A stretch of DNA of 34,236 nucleotides from an uncultured Prevotellaceae bacterium (GTDB lineage Bacteria; Bacteroidota; Bacteroidia; Bacteroidales; Bacteroidaceae): NCBI GenBank assembly GCA_900314655.1, contig OMWC01000036.1, positions 1 through 34,236 on the forward strand, in the 5' to 3' direction. Numbering within the stretch: position 1 is the stretch's first letter; each line of letters opens with the position of its first letter. The notes below the pieces were generated by a model. It saw nothing but the letters and a program-made list of their open reading frames with translations. It made no database searches and was not told the DNA's origin. The position numbers and the translations under genes are program-made. Below, piece by piece: positions 6,141 through 14,931 of this stretch.

Positions 6141-6941
6141 CTATATCTGATTCTTTTTTCTTTTCTTGCAAATAATCTGGTTGTCGAACTCCAGATTGAT
6201 GTAGGCGTATTTGTTCCAGCCTGCCTGGCTGAGACCATAACGGTAGAATTTCTCCAGGCGGGCCAGCTTGCCGTTGATGAAATCGCTTACCAGTTTCTGG
6301 CGTTCGTCGAGCATCTTGGTCTGCGGCAGATGGCCTACGTAGATGACATGGTCGCCCACACGCGGAACGATCTCAATCCCCAGGTCGGGCAATACGTTGA
6401 TCTGCTCTATCTGATTCTTCCACAGTTCACTTTCCATCAGGGCAATAGTGAGGTGGGAGATATAGTTCTTGGCAAACCATTTCGTCACGTAGCCCGTGCA
6501 GATGATGAGGTCGCTCGTGTATTTGGAGTTAGGCATGATGCCTCCCTGATCGTCCACGTAGTAATCCTCGCCCTTGATATTCTTGATGCGCACAATGGGC
6601 AGGCGCTGTGTCACGCTGATGACCACATGGCCGTCCTTGGTCTTATAGCATTGTGAGGTGTTGACAAACGAGCTGCTCTTCAGCGCGTCCTCAATGCTCC
6701 GTGGATTCACATCGGCCATGGGCTGCTTATACGGGTAAAGCTTCTTCTGCTCCAGAATGCGCTTGATTTCCTTGGCACTGAGGAATCCGTTGGTGGTCTC
6801 ATCGTCAATCTGGATGCTCACATTGGTGCACGCCTTCATCGTTTCGTCCGGATTATTGAACGAAGTCATGGCAAATCCCAGATATACGGCAAGTAGGATG
6901 TCCAGGAGCACGATGATGGTTTTCTTGACGCTGACCTTCAT
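6141..6941 (-). CDS. ftsQ: Cell division protein FtsQ/DivIB
   Basis: The 266-residue protein has a single N-terminal membrane segment (about residues 7-25) and a periplasmic domain. Residues about 40-112 fit the POTRA domain (FLSAKEIKRIL...), followed by the FtsQ-type beta domain (LPIVRIKNIKGEDYYVDDQGG). FtsQ links FtsL/FtsB to the rest of the divisome. It ends in a basic stretch (KKRKKNQI). It lies 5 bp after murC and 22 bp before ftsA. Sequence conservation in FtsQ is low, so the call rests on architecture and position between murC and ftsA. Confidence 0.9.
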   Translation of the reverse strand: MKVSVKKTIIVLLDILLAVYLGFAMTSFNNPDETMKACTNVSIQIDDETTNGFLSAKEIKRILEQKKLYPYKQPMADVNPRSIEDALKSSSFVNTSQCYKTKDGHVVISVTQRLPIVRIKNIKGEDYYVDDQGGIMPNSKYTSDLIICTGYVTKWFAKNYISHLTIALMESELWKNQIEQINVLPDLGIEIVPRVGDHVIYVGHLPQTKMLDERQKLVSDFINGKLARLEKFYRYGLSQAGWNKYAYINLEFDNQIICKKRKKNQI

Positions 6942-6946
6942 TTTAA

Positions 6947-8329
6947 TTATTTATATTTCTCTTTCAGTATGTCGGTGATTTCCGGAACCATGTTGTCCAG
7001 GTCGCCGGCACCTAATACGACGAGCACTTCGAAGTCGTGATTCTTCACGAACTCAAGCACGTTCTTCTTCTCAATCACCTGCTTCTCCACGCCCGGTTTC
7101 AGATTGTCGTAGATGAGCTTTGAGGTCACACCCTCAATAGGCGCTTCACGGGCAGGGTAAATCTCCGTGAGAATCACTTCGTCCAGTTGGCTCAGGGCAT
7201 CGGCGAAATCCTGATAGAAGTCGCGGGTGCGGGTGTATAGATGAGGCTGGAAGATAGCCGTGATCTTCTTGTCCTGATAGAGCTCGCGGATGCTCTTGGC
7301 ACTCTGGTAGATTTCCTTCGGGTGATGGGCATAGTCGCTGAGGAATGTGATGTGGTCGTTTTTCAGTTTGAAGTCGAAACGACGGTCCACGCCGCCATAG
7401 GTCTTCATGCCGTTGCGCAGTTCTTCGGCCGTACATCCGTTCAGCTGTGCCATTGCCATAGCAGCCACACCGTTCTCGATGTTGATGGGAACGGGCTGTC
7501 CAAGTTCTACATGCTCTACGTTTTCTATCGGCGAGATGAAGTCGAACGTGATTTCTCCGTTCTTGATGACGATGTTCTCGGCATGGAAATCTCCTTCATG
7601 GAGGCTGTATTCATAGACCTTTACTCCTTCCTGCACATCGGCTTTCATCTCCAGACCTTTATGGATGATGAGTGCTCCGCCTGGCTGGATGAGCGTGCTG
7701 TAATGGCGGAAACTCTCCAAGTAGGCCTCTTTGGTGCCGTAGATGTCGAGGTGGTCGGGGTCGGTACTGGTGATGACGGTCATCCACGGGCGCAGCCAAT
7801 GGAAGGAACGGTCGAATTCATCAGCTTCGATAACCACGAAATCGCTCTGCTCAGAGAGGATATAGTTGGTGCCGTAGTTCTTGGAGATTCCCCCGAGGAA
7901 GGCGTTGCAGTCGATGCTGCTTTGGTGCATGATGTGGGCGCACATCGTGGATGTGGTGGTCTTGCCATGGGTTCCTGCCACGCAAAGCCCTTTGTGCGTG
8001 CGGGTCAGCATGCCCAATACTTGTGCACGTTTCTCTACATCGAATCCGTTCTTCTGGAAATACACGAGTTCGGCATGGTCCTTGGGAACGGCGGGGGTGT
8101 AGATGATGAGTGTGTTGCTGGCATTTCGGCATGCTTCGGGAATGAGGTTCACGTCTTCTTCATAATGAATCAGTGCTCCTTCTTTTTCGAGTTGCAGGGT
8201 AAGGGCCGACGGAGTCTTGTCGTAACCGCCTACCGTCATGCCTTTCTTCAGGAAGTAGCGGGCTATGGCACTCATGCCAATGCCGCCTGCTCCTACGAAA
8301 TACACAGCCTTAATATCTTTCAGTTCCAT
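6947..8329 (-). CDS. murC: UDP-N-acetylmuramate--L-alanine ligase MurC
   Basis: MurC adds L-Ala to UDP-MurNAc with ATP hydrolysis, the first amino-acid addition to the peptidoglycan stem. The 460-residue protein has the N-terminal Rossmann motif YFVGAGGIGMSAIARYF (10-26), the ATP-binding loop GTHGKTTT (119-126), the central segment EADEFDRSF and the C-terminal YAHHPKEI motif typical of MurC. Length and start agree with the family. It sits between murG and ftsQ, 38 bp after murG, in the standard dcw order. Confidence 0.97.
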   Translation of the reverse strand: MELKDIKAVYFVGAGGIGMSAIARYFLKKGMTVGGYDKTPSALTLQLEKEGALIHYEEDVNLIPEACRNASNTLIIYTPAVPKDHAELVYFQKNGFDVEKRAQVLGMLTRTHKGLCVAGTHGKTTTSTMCAHIMHQSSIDCNAFLGGISKNYGTNYILSEQSDFVVIEADEFDRSFHWLRPWMTVITSTDPDHLDIYGTKEAYLESFRHYSTLIQPGGALIIHKGLEMKADVQEGVKVYEYSLHEGDFHAENIVIKNGEITFDFISPIENVEHVELGQPVPINIENGVAAMAMAQLNGCTAEELRNGMKTYGGVDRRFDFKLKNDHITFLSDYAHHPKEIYQSAKSIRELYQDKKITAIFQPHLYTRTRDFYQDFADALSQLDEVILTEIYPAREAPIEGVTSKLIYDNLKPGVEKQVIEKKNVLEFVKNHDFEVLVVLGAGDLDNMVPEITDILKEKYK

Positions 8330-8367
8330 TTTGCTTACATGTTAGATTTGTCCGGAAGTCCGGATTA

Positions 8368-9477
8368 TTAGGATTTTCTGGTGAGTTTAATGACCTCGTC
8401 GGCTATGATGTCTGCCGAGTTTGGCAATGCCAGTTTCAGTATATTTTCGCTCAGCGTGCGCAGAGTCTGCTCATTCTGTACGGTCTCCAAAGCCAATGAG
8501 ATGACCTTTTCGGGCGCCTCGGCATCTTTCACGTAGAGGGCAGCCTGCTTGTTGACCAGAGCCATGGCGTTCTTGGTCTGATGGTCTTCGGCCACATTTG
8601 GTGAGGGAACGAGGATGACCGGTGTGCCTAAAAGGCAGAATTCGGAAATGCTCGATGCACCGGCACGGCTAATGACGAGGTCGGCAGCCTTGTAGGCAGC
8701 GCCCATGTCGCTGATGAAATCCATGATCTTTACATCTGGCAGGACGCGGTTTTCCAGGTCCTTGATGATATTGGCGTAGTAGTATTTGCCTGTTTGCCAG
8801 ATGACCTGCACTCCGCTTTTCTCAATGTCGTTCAGGTGCTGCATGACGCTTTTGTTGACGGTTCCGGCTCCGAGCGAACCGCCCACAATCAGGATGGTCT
8901 TCTTCTGCGGGTCGAGTCCGAAACTCTTAACGGCCTCTGCCTTCGTCATTTTGTTCTCGAGCAAGGCCTGGCGGACGGGATTGCCCGTCATGATAATCTT
9001 CTCAGCGGGGAAGAATCGCTCCATGCCTTCGTAGGCAACACAGATCTTGTCGGCCTTTTTAGCCAACAGCTTATTGGTTACACCGGCATAGGAATTCTGT
9101 TCCTGAATCAGGCAGGGGATACCCATTGCTGCTGCTTTGTTGAGTGTCGGACCACTGGCGTAGCCTCCCACTCCCACGGCTGCCATGGGACGGAATTCCT
9201 TGATAATCTGCTTGGCCATGCGCTGGCTTTTCCAAATCTTGTAAAGGACGACCACGTTTTTCAGGAGATTCTTGCGGTCGAAGCCCTGGATGGGCAGGCC
9301 TTTTATTTCGTAACCAGCCGCCGGAACACGCTGCATCTCCATTCTGCCGAGAGCTCCCACGAAGAGAATCTTGGCCTCGGGATGCTTCGCCTTGATGGCA
9401 TTGGCAATGGAAACAGCCGGGAAGATATGGCCTCCCGTGCCGCCGCCGCTGATGATAATTCTTAATTCATTGTCCAT
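8368..9477 (-). CDS. murG: Undecaprenyl-PP-MurNAc-pentapeptide GlcNAc transferase MurG
   Basis: MurG transfers GlcNAc from UDP-GlcNAc onto lipid I to make lipid II at the inner face of the membrane. The 369-residue GT-B protein starts with the family Gly-rich loop GGGTGGH (11-17). The second Gly-rich loop GVGGYASGP and the donor-site region IISRAGASSISE...VPSPNVAEDHQTKNA are both visible. It is separated from ftsW by 77 bp, one of the longer gaps in the operon, which contains a candidate internal promoter. Confidence 0.97.
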   Translation of the reverse strand: MDNELRIIISGGGTGGHIFPAVSIANAIKAKHPEAKILFVGALGRMEMQRVPAAGYEIKGLPIQGFDRKNLLKNVVVLYKIWKSQRMAKQIIKEFRPMAAVGVGGYASGPTLNKAAAMGIPCLIQEQNSYAGVTNKLLAKKADKICVAYEGMERFFPAEKIIMTGNPVRQALLENKMTKAEAVKSFGLDPQKKTILIVGGSLGAGTVNKSVMQHLNDIEKSGVQVIWQTGKYYYANIIKDLENRVLPDVKIMDFISDMGAAYKAADLVISRAGASSISEFCLLGTPVILVPSPNVAEDHQTKNAMALVNKQAALYVKDAEAPEKVISLALETVQNEQTLRTLSENILKLALPNSADIIADEVIKLTRKS

Positions 9478-9502
9478 ATTTCGTATGGTTTTTATTTAAT
9501 GG

Positions 9503-9511
9503 GCAAAAGTA
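9503..9511 (-). promoter_or_regulatory. Candidate internal promoter before murG
   Basis: The minus strand reads TACTTTTGC, fitting TAnnTTTGY, 26 bp upstream of the murG ATG in a 77-bp gap. No clear -33 box is visible, and a small 6-bp TTTCTC/GAGAAA palindrome lies upstream, so this is tentative. Confidence 0.35.
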
Positions 9512-9554
9512 CTATATTTTTTTCTCTTTAGAGAAAGATTAATGTTATTTTATG

Positions 9555-10835
9555 TTATGCTGTGGCCAAAGCCTGCCTTACGTCCTTCTTCTTGTCCACA
9601 TCCACTCTCTTCTTGGCTGTGTAGCTGACACTTAGGATGATGCCGATATATACACAGTTCATGATGGTGGAAGTTCCACCGCGTGAAATGAGGGGTAGGG
9701 GCTGTCCGGTGACGGGTGCCAGTCCTACGGCCACCATCATATTGAAGAAAGCCTGAGTCACGAGCAACAGGGCTATGCCCATGATGAGCAAGGCCGGGAA
9801 TGCATTCGAGCAGCGGTTGGCAATGGTTGCCGTGCGGAAAAGGAGTATCACATAGAGCAGACATACGAAGAATGCTCCCCAGATACCCATCTCCTCGATG
9901 ATGATGGCATAGATGAAGTCGGAGAAAGCCTGCGAGAGGAAATCGCGTTCCACGGAATTGCCGGGACCTTTGCCTACGATGTTGGATGAGGCTATGGCGA
10001 TATTGGCATGTGCCACCTGTCCGTCTTTGTCGAGATCGTAGTCGGCAGGTGCTATCTCTTCGTTGCTGAGGAACTTGTCTATACGGGCCTTCCAGGTGTC
10101 AGCACGGTGGAAAATCTTAGAGAGTCCGTTTTTCTTTTCCTGTGTTTCCACTTGCTCAGTCATGGCCATCTTCCCTTCAGGTTCCTTGGCTTTTGCTTCA
10201 TTGCTTCCCATCAGCATAATGGCACCGATACCTAAGGCGGCCAGCAATACGACAACTCCGATGGTGCGATTCAGCTGACTTTTGGGCACGCGCCCGATAA
10301 ACATCATGATAAAGATGGTGATACACAGGAGCATGGCCGTAGAGAGATTCTCCATGGCGATGAGCAGAACGAACGGCAGACTCAGCCAGCAGATGTATTT
10401 GAAAGCACGGCGGTCGGCTCCCGTTTCCGTCTGCATGGCACTCAAGATCTGTGCTTCGGCTAGGATCAGTGCTCCCTTTGCCAGTTCGGAGGGTTGGAAC
10501 TGAATGCCGAAAAGGCCTATCCATCGCTGTGCTCCGTTCGTGCTTTGTCCGACGGCCAGTACGGCTATCAGCATAAACAGCGACAGGAACAGGGCGAAAG
10601 GCGTGACGATCTTGAAATATTTGCACTTGATGTTCATCGTGGCCACCATAAAGACCACTCCAATAATCAACAGTCCGGTATGGCGCAAGACGGGGCCGAA
10701 ATAGCTGCCGCTCTTGAACGTCAGTGTGCTCGAAGCGCTGAACACCTCGATGATGCTGATGATACAGAGGAAGAAGAACACCATCCAAATGATGCCGTCA
10801 CCTTTGATCTTGAGTTTTAATAGTCTGTCTATCAC
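9555..10835 (-). CDS. ftsW: Septal peptidoglycan polymerase FtsW (SEDS family)
   Basis: FtsW is the SEDS glycosyltransferase that polymerises lipid II together with FtsI. The 426-residue multipass protein has the SEDS signatures NGAQRWIGLFGIQFQPSELAKGALILAEA (about 120-148) and, near the C-terminus, PVTGQPLPLISRGGTS. Between the two halves lies a long hydrophilic loop (about residues 211-270, charged, EAKAKEPEGK...), larger than in compact SEDS proteins. It is 20 bp downstream of murD. The position inside dcw supports FtsW rather than RodA. Confidence 0.95.
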   Translation of the reverse strand: MIDRLLKLKIKGDGIIWMVFFFLCIISIIEVFSASSTLTFKSGSYFGPVLRHTGLLIIGVVFMVATMNIKCKYFKIVTPFALFLSLFMLIAVLAVGQSTNGAQRWIGLFGIQFQPSELAKGALILAEAQILSAMQTETGADRRAFKYICWLSLPFVLLIAMENLSTAMLLCITIFIMMFIGRVPKSQLNRTIGVVVLLAALGIGAIMLMGSNEAKAKEPEGKMAMTEQVETQEKKNGLSKIFHRADTWKARIDKFLSNEEIAPADYDLDKDGQVAHANIAIASSNIVGKGPGNSVERDFLSQAFSDFIYAIIIEEMGIWGAFFVCLLYVILLFRTATIANRCSNAFPALLIMGIALLLVTQAFFNMMVAVGLAPVTGQPLPLISRGGTSTIMNCVYIGIILSVSYTAKKRVDVDKKKDVRQALATA

Positions 10836-10855
10836 GTGATAAGAGTTTAATGTTC

Positions 10856-12187
10856 TTATAATGCGCGAGCGAGCGACTTGAACTGCTCACCGCGATCCTC
10901 CATGTTCTTGAAGAGGTCAAAACTGGCACAGCAGGGTGAAAGTAGCACGGTCATGCCAGGCTCAGCCATTTCGTAGCAGGCTTCCATGCACTCCTTCATG
11001 GAGTGGGTGTCGCGTACGGGCAGCCCCAGCGGGTCAAAGAAGTTATGAAGCTTGGTGTTGTCGGCTCCCAGATATACTAGTCCTGCACATTTCTCCAGCA
11101 CGAGGTCCTTGATGGCACTGTAGTCGTTGCCTTTGTCCTTTCCGCCGATAATCAGGATGGTCTTCGTCTTCATACTCTCCAGAGCATACCAGCAGGCATC
11201 TACATTGGTTGCCTTGGAGTCATTGACATAGCGCACACCACGGACGGTGGTCACATATTCCAAGCGGTGCTCCACACCGGGGAAATCGCTCAGGCTTTTA
11301 CGTATCACTTCTTTCTTGATACCCGCCACGTCTGAGGCAATGCCGGCTGCCAGAGAGTTGTATATGTTATGCTTGCCCGTGAGGGAGAGCTGTTCCTGCT
11401 CCATATTGAAAGGCGTGGGCTTTTCAATTTTATATTGTCCTTCTTCAATGTAGGCAATGGAGCCTTTCTCCTTGATTTCAGAGAAGGGTAGCTGGATGGC
11501 CTTGATGTCGTATTTCTTCAGTTCCTTGCGAATGATGGGGTCGTCGTTCCAATAGATGAACGCATCGTCGGGCTGTTGGTTCTGGATGATGCGCATCTTG
11601 GCGTCCACATAGTTCTGCATGCAGTTCTGATAGCGGTCCAGATGATCCGGGGTGATGTTCAACAGAATGGCCACGTTGGCACGGAAGTCATACATATTGT
11701 CCAATTGGAAGCTTGACAGTTCGATGACATAGTATTCGTGAGGCGTCTCAGCCACTTGCAGTGCAAGTGAGTTACCGATATTGCCAGCCAGTCCCACGTC
11801 GTAACCGGCTTCCTTGAAGATATGGTAGATGAGACTCGTCGTGGTAGTCTTGCCATTGGAGCCTGTGATGCAGATCATCTTAGAGTTTGTGTAACGGCCT
11901 GCAAACTCTATCTCGCTGATGATATGAATACCTTTGGCGATGATTTTCTGAATCATCGGGGCTTCGTCGGGAATGCCTGGACTCTTGATAATCTCGTCGG
12001 CATTCAATATCTTTTCTTCGGTGTGATGACCTTCTTCCCATTCTATCTGGTGGTCGTCAAGCAGTTTCTTGTAACGGTCTTTAATCGTTCCCATATCGGA
12101 AACGAATACGTCGAAGCCTTCCTTCTTGGCAAGGACGGCTGCACCTGCACCGCTCTCTGCGGCTCCTAATACTACAATTCTTTTCAT
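10856..12187 (-). CDS. murD: UDP-MurNAc-L-alanine--D-glutamate ligase MurD
   Basis: MurD adds D-Glu to UDP-MurNAc-L-Ala. The 443-residue protein shows the N-terminal UMP-binding motif VVLGAAESGAGAAVLAKK, the ATP loop GSNGKTTT (109-116), the central NITPDHLDRY segment and the C-terminal VNDSKATN motif that contributes to the nucleotide site. Length is normal. It lies between mraY (7 bp gap) and ftsW (20 bp gap), as expected for dcw. Confidence 0.97.
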   Translation of the reverse strand: MKRIVVLGAAESGAGAAVLAKKEGFDVFVSDMGTIKDRYKKLLDDHQIEWEEGHHTEEKILNADEIIKSPGIPDEAPMIQKIIAKGIHIISEIEFAGRYTNSKMICITGSNGKTTTTSLIYHIFKEAGYDVGLAGNIGNSLALQVAETPHEYYVIELSSFQLDNMYDFRANVAILLNITPDHLDRYQNCMQNYVDAKMRIIQNQQPDDAFIYWNDDPIIRKELKKYDIKAIQLPFSEIKEKGSIAYIEEGQYKIEKPTPFNMEQEQLSLTGKHNIYNSLAAGIASDVAGIKKEVIRKSLSDFPGVEHRLEYVTTVRGVRYVNDSKATNVDACWYALESMKTKTILIIGGKDKGNDYSAIKDLVLEKCAGLVYLGADNTKLHNFFDPLGLPVRDTHSMKECMEACYEMAEPGMTVLLSPCCASFDLFKNMEDRGEQFKSLARAL

Positions 12188-12194
12188 CTTCTTC

Positions 12195-13466
12195 TTATCT
12201 GATCTTCAACGTAATAATGGTCAATGCGGCTAAAATAATAGTGACAATCCAGAAACGGACGGTTATCTTTGATTCATGGAACTGCCGTTTAGGCCAGCCC
12301 TTAAATACGTAACGGCTGGTTTCATCGAGTTGAGAGTCCAGCTTCCTGAAATTATCGTGAATCGGCGTGGCACGGAAGATGCGCACGCGTTGTCCTTTTC
12401 TTTTATAATACTTGAAACAGAAAGTCTGGATCATGACGCTCAAACTCTCTACCAGGAAGATACCGCAAAGGATGGGAACGAGCAGTTCCTTGTGGATGAT
12501 GACGGCGCAGACACCGATGATGCCGCCGATGGTCAGCGAACCGGTGTCTCCCATAAACACCTGTGCAGGATAGGCGTTATACCACAGGAAACCGATCATG
12601 GCCCCGATGAATGCGCAGAGGAACACCACAAGCTCTTGTGAACCAGGTATGTACATGATGTTCAGGTAAGCCGCATATTCGAGGTGGGAACTGACGTAAG
12701 CCAATATTCCCAAGGCTACACCGATGATTGCCGAGTTTCCAGCTGCCATTCCGTCCATGCCGTCATTGAGGTTGGCACCGTTGGAAACGGCCGTAACCAC
12801 GATAATGGTCATGATGACAAAGAGTACCCATCCGGCAGCGGTCTTGTATTTACCCAGGAATCCGAAGGCTTGCCCATAGTCAAGATTATGGTTCTTCACA
12901 AACGGAATGGTGGTCTTCAGGGATTTTACCGGTTCTGATTTGTGGACCACTACGGTTTGCTGGTTTTGCCGTTGCATCTCTACGTTTTCGCGGACCTTGG
13001 CATCAGGGCTTGCCCAAAGCACGAGTCCCACGATCAGGCCGATACTCACTTGTCCTACAATCTTGTATTTGCCTGACAATCCGTCTTTATTCTTCTTGAA
13101 TATCTTGATATAGTCATCCAGGAATCCAAGGAATCCCAGCCATACCGTAGTGATAATCATCAGGATGAGATAGATGTTACGCATACGTCCGAGCAGCAAG
13201 GCTGGAATCAGAATAGAGACGATGATGATGATGCCACCCATGGTGGGTACACCCTTCTTGGCTGTGCCGAAGGGATCAATGGAGGCATCGCGCTGAGTCT
13301 CAGAGATGTTCTTGCGTTTCATGAACTTAATGAACCGCTCTCCGAACCATGCCGAGATCATCAAGGCTAAGATCAGTGCAAGTAGCGCACGGAATGAGAT
13401 GTATCCCCATACATGTGAGCCGGGGATGCCGAATTGTTCTAAGAATCTGAAAAGATAGTATAGCAT
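12195..13466 (-). CDS. mraY: Phospho-MurNAc-pentapeptide transferase MraY, with altered HHH loop
   Basis: MraY transfers phospho-MurNAc-pentapeptide to undecaprenyl phosphate to form lipid I. The 423-residue multipass protein retains the double Asp of FLDDYIKIFKKNKDGL (D117, D118), NLNDGMDG (232-239) and GDTGS (306-310), all core active-site elements. The usual PIHHH motif of the last cytoplasmic loop reads PIHDN (368-372), and about 17 extra residues (roughly 375-391) precede the normally adjacent WxxxxFHESKI segment. An additional hydrophilic insertion occupies about residues 155-200. The gene is intact, and its neighbours make loss of function unlikely, so the loop change is probably lineage-specific. 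Confidence 0.95.
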   Translation of the reverse strand: MLYYLFRFLEQFGIPGSHVWGYISFRALLALILALMISAWFGERFIKFMKRKNISETQRDASIDPFGTAKKGVPTMGGIIIIVSILIPALLLGRMRNIYLILMIITTVWLGFLGFLDDYIKIFKKNKDGLSGKYKIVGQVSIGLIVGLVLWASPDAKVRENVEMQRQNQQTVVVHKSEPVKSLKTTIPFVKNHNLDYGQAFGFLGKYKTAAGWVLFVIMTIIVVTAVSNGANLNDGMDGMAAGNSAIIGVALGILAYVSSHLEYAAYLNIMYIPGSQELVVFLCAFIGAMIGFLWYNAYPAQVFMGDTGSLTIGGIIGVCAVIIHKELLVPILCGIFLVESLSVMIQTFCFKYYKRKGQRVRIFRATPIHDNFRKLDSQLDETSRYVFKGWPKRQFHESKITVRFWIVTIILAALTIITLKIR

Positions 13467-13479
13467 AACTTCTTAGCTC

Positions 13480-14931
13480 TTAATTTTGAAAAATCTCTTT
13501 CACCACCTCTTTATCGTCGAAATGGTGTTTCACACCTTTTATTTCCTGATAGTCTTCATGGCCCTTGCCGGCTATGAGAATGACATCACCCTTTTCGGCC
13601 ATCATGCAGGCCGTGCGGATGGCTTCCTTGCGGTCCACGATGCTCACCACTTTCTTCAGCTGCTGCTTGTCAAGTCCGGCCAGCATATCATTGATGATGT
13701 CTTGAGGCTCCTCAAATCGCGGATTGTCGCTGGTAATAATCACCTTGTCGCTTTGCTTCACGGCTTCCTGTGCCATCAGCGGACGTTTCCCCTTGTCGCG
13801 GTTTCCGCCAGCACCACATACGGTAATCACCTTGCCCTTGCCATTGAGTACCTCATGGATGGCTTTCAGCACATTCTCCAAGGCATCAGGGGTGTGGGCA
13901 TAGTCAACGATGGCCGTATAGCCTTCGGGAGAGTGGATGGGTTCCAGTCGGCCACTGACGCTTTTAAGGGTACTTAGCACGACGAGGATATCTTCGGGCT
14001 TTTGTCCAAGCATGATTGCCGTTCCATAGACGGCCAATAAATTGCTTACATTGAACTTTCCGATAAACTGCACGCCCACTTCATGACCGTCAATCTCAAG
14101 ATACATCCCTTCGAAGTGGCACTCCAGGATACGCGCCCTGAAGTCAGCCATGGAACGTGTGCTGTAGGTCTTGATTTGTGCCTTGCAGTTCTGAACCATG
14201 ACCATGCCGTTTTTGTCATCTGCATTGGTAATGGCAAACGCTGACTTAGGCAGTCCGTCGAAGAAGGCTTTCTTGGCATTACGGTAATTCTCCACGGTCT
14301 TATGGTAGTCCATGTGGTCGCGGGTCAGATTGGTGAAGATTCCTCCCGCAAACTTCAGTCCGCCAATGCGTTTCTGGTGGATAGCATGGCTGGAACATTC
14401 CATGAATGCGTATTGGCAACCTGCCTCTACCATCTTTGAGAGCAATGCGTTCAGTTCGATGGGATCGGGTGTGGTATGGTCTGCAGGAATGGCCTCCCCC
14501 TCTATATAGTTGCACACCGTGCTCAACAGTCCGCACTTATAGCCCAGTTTGCGGAACATATTATATAATAAGGTGGCAATGGTCGTCTTGCCATTCGTTC
14601 CTGTTACTCCCACCAATTTCAGTTTCTCGGTGGGATTGCCATAGAAGACAGTAGCTACTTTGCCCACGGCATCTTCGGTGGAAGCCACTTGTATGTAGGT
14701 GACACCTTCTTTCTGCTCTTCTGGTAAGTCTTCACAGAGAATGGCTACAGCACCTAAGTCAAGAGCCTTTGGGATAAACTGATGACCGTCCACCTGTGTA
14801 CCTTTCATCGCCACAAACAGATGTCCTGGTTTTATCTTCCGGCTGTCAATGTTGACGCCAGTGATGTCTATGTTCTCATCTCCCACAATCTGCGTGGGCT
14901 TGATGTTCTTCAGCAACTCCTTCAGTCTCAT
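13480..14931 (-). CDS. murE: UDP-MurNAc-tripeptide ligase MurE, meso-DAP type
   Basis: MurE adds the third residue of the stem peptide. The 483-residue protein contains the ATP loop GTNGKTT (111-117), the UDP-MurNAc-dipeptide contacts near HTTPDP (152-157), the Lys of NAKKAFF (about 219-220) that is carbamylated in the family, and the specificity motif DNPR (402-405). DNPR is the signature of meso-diaminopimelate addition, as opposed to the lysine-type motif, which fits a Gram-negative Bacteroidales wall. Its start codon overlaps the ftsI stop by 4 bp (ATGA), implying coupled translation. Confidence 0.96.
   Translation of the reverse strand: MRLKELLKNIKPTQIVGDENIDITGVNIDSRKIKPGHLFVAMKGTQVDGHQFIPKALDLGAVAILCEDLPEEQKEGVTYIQVASTEDAVGKVATVFYGNPTEKLKLVGVTGTNGKTTIATLLYNMFRKLGYKCGLLSTVCNYIEGEAIPADHTTPDPIELNALLSKMVEAGCQYAFMECSSHAIHQKRIGGLKFAGGIFTNLTRDHMDYHKTVENYRNAKKAFFDGLPKSAFAITNADDKNGMVMVQNCKAQIKTYSTRSMADFRARILECHFEGMYLEIDGHEVGVQFIGKFNVSNLLAVYGTAIMLGQKPEDILVVLSTLKSVSGRLEPIHSPEGYTAIVDYAHTPDALENVLKAIHEVLNGKGKVITVCGAGGNRDKGKRPLMAQEAVKQSDKVIITSDNPRFEEPQDIINDMLAGLDKQQLKKVVSIVDRKEAIRTACMMAEKGDVILIAGKGHEDYQEIKGVKHHFDDKEVVKEIFQN

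Noticed and set aside
6119..6238. 40-codon N-terminal extension of ftsA
   Set aside because: It overlaps ftsQ coding sequence in another frame and precedes the conserved FtsA N-terminus.
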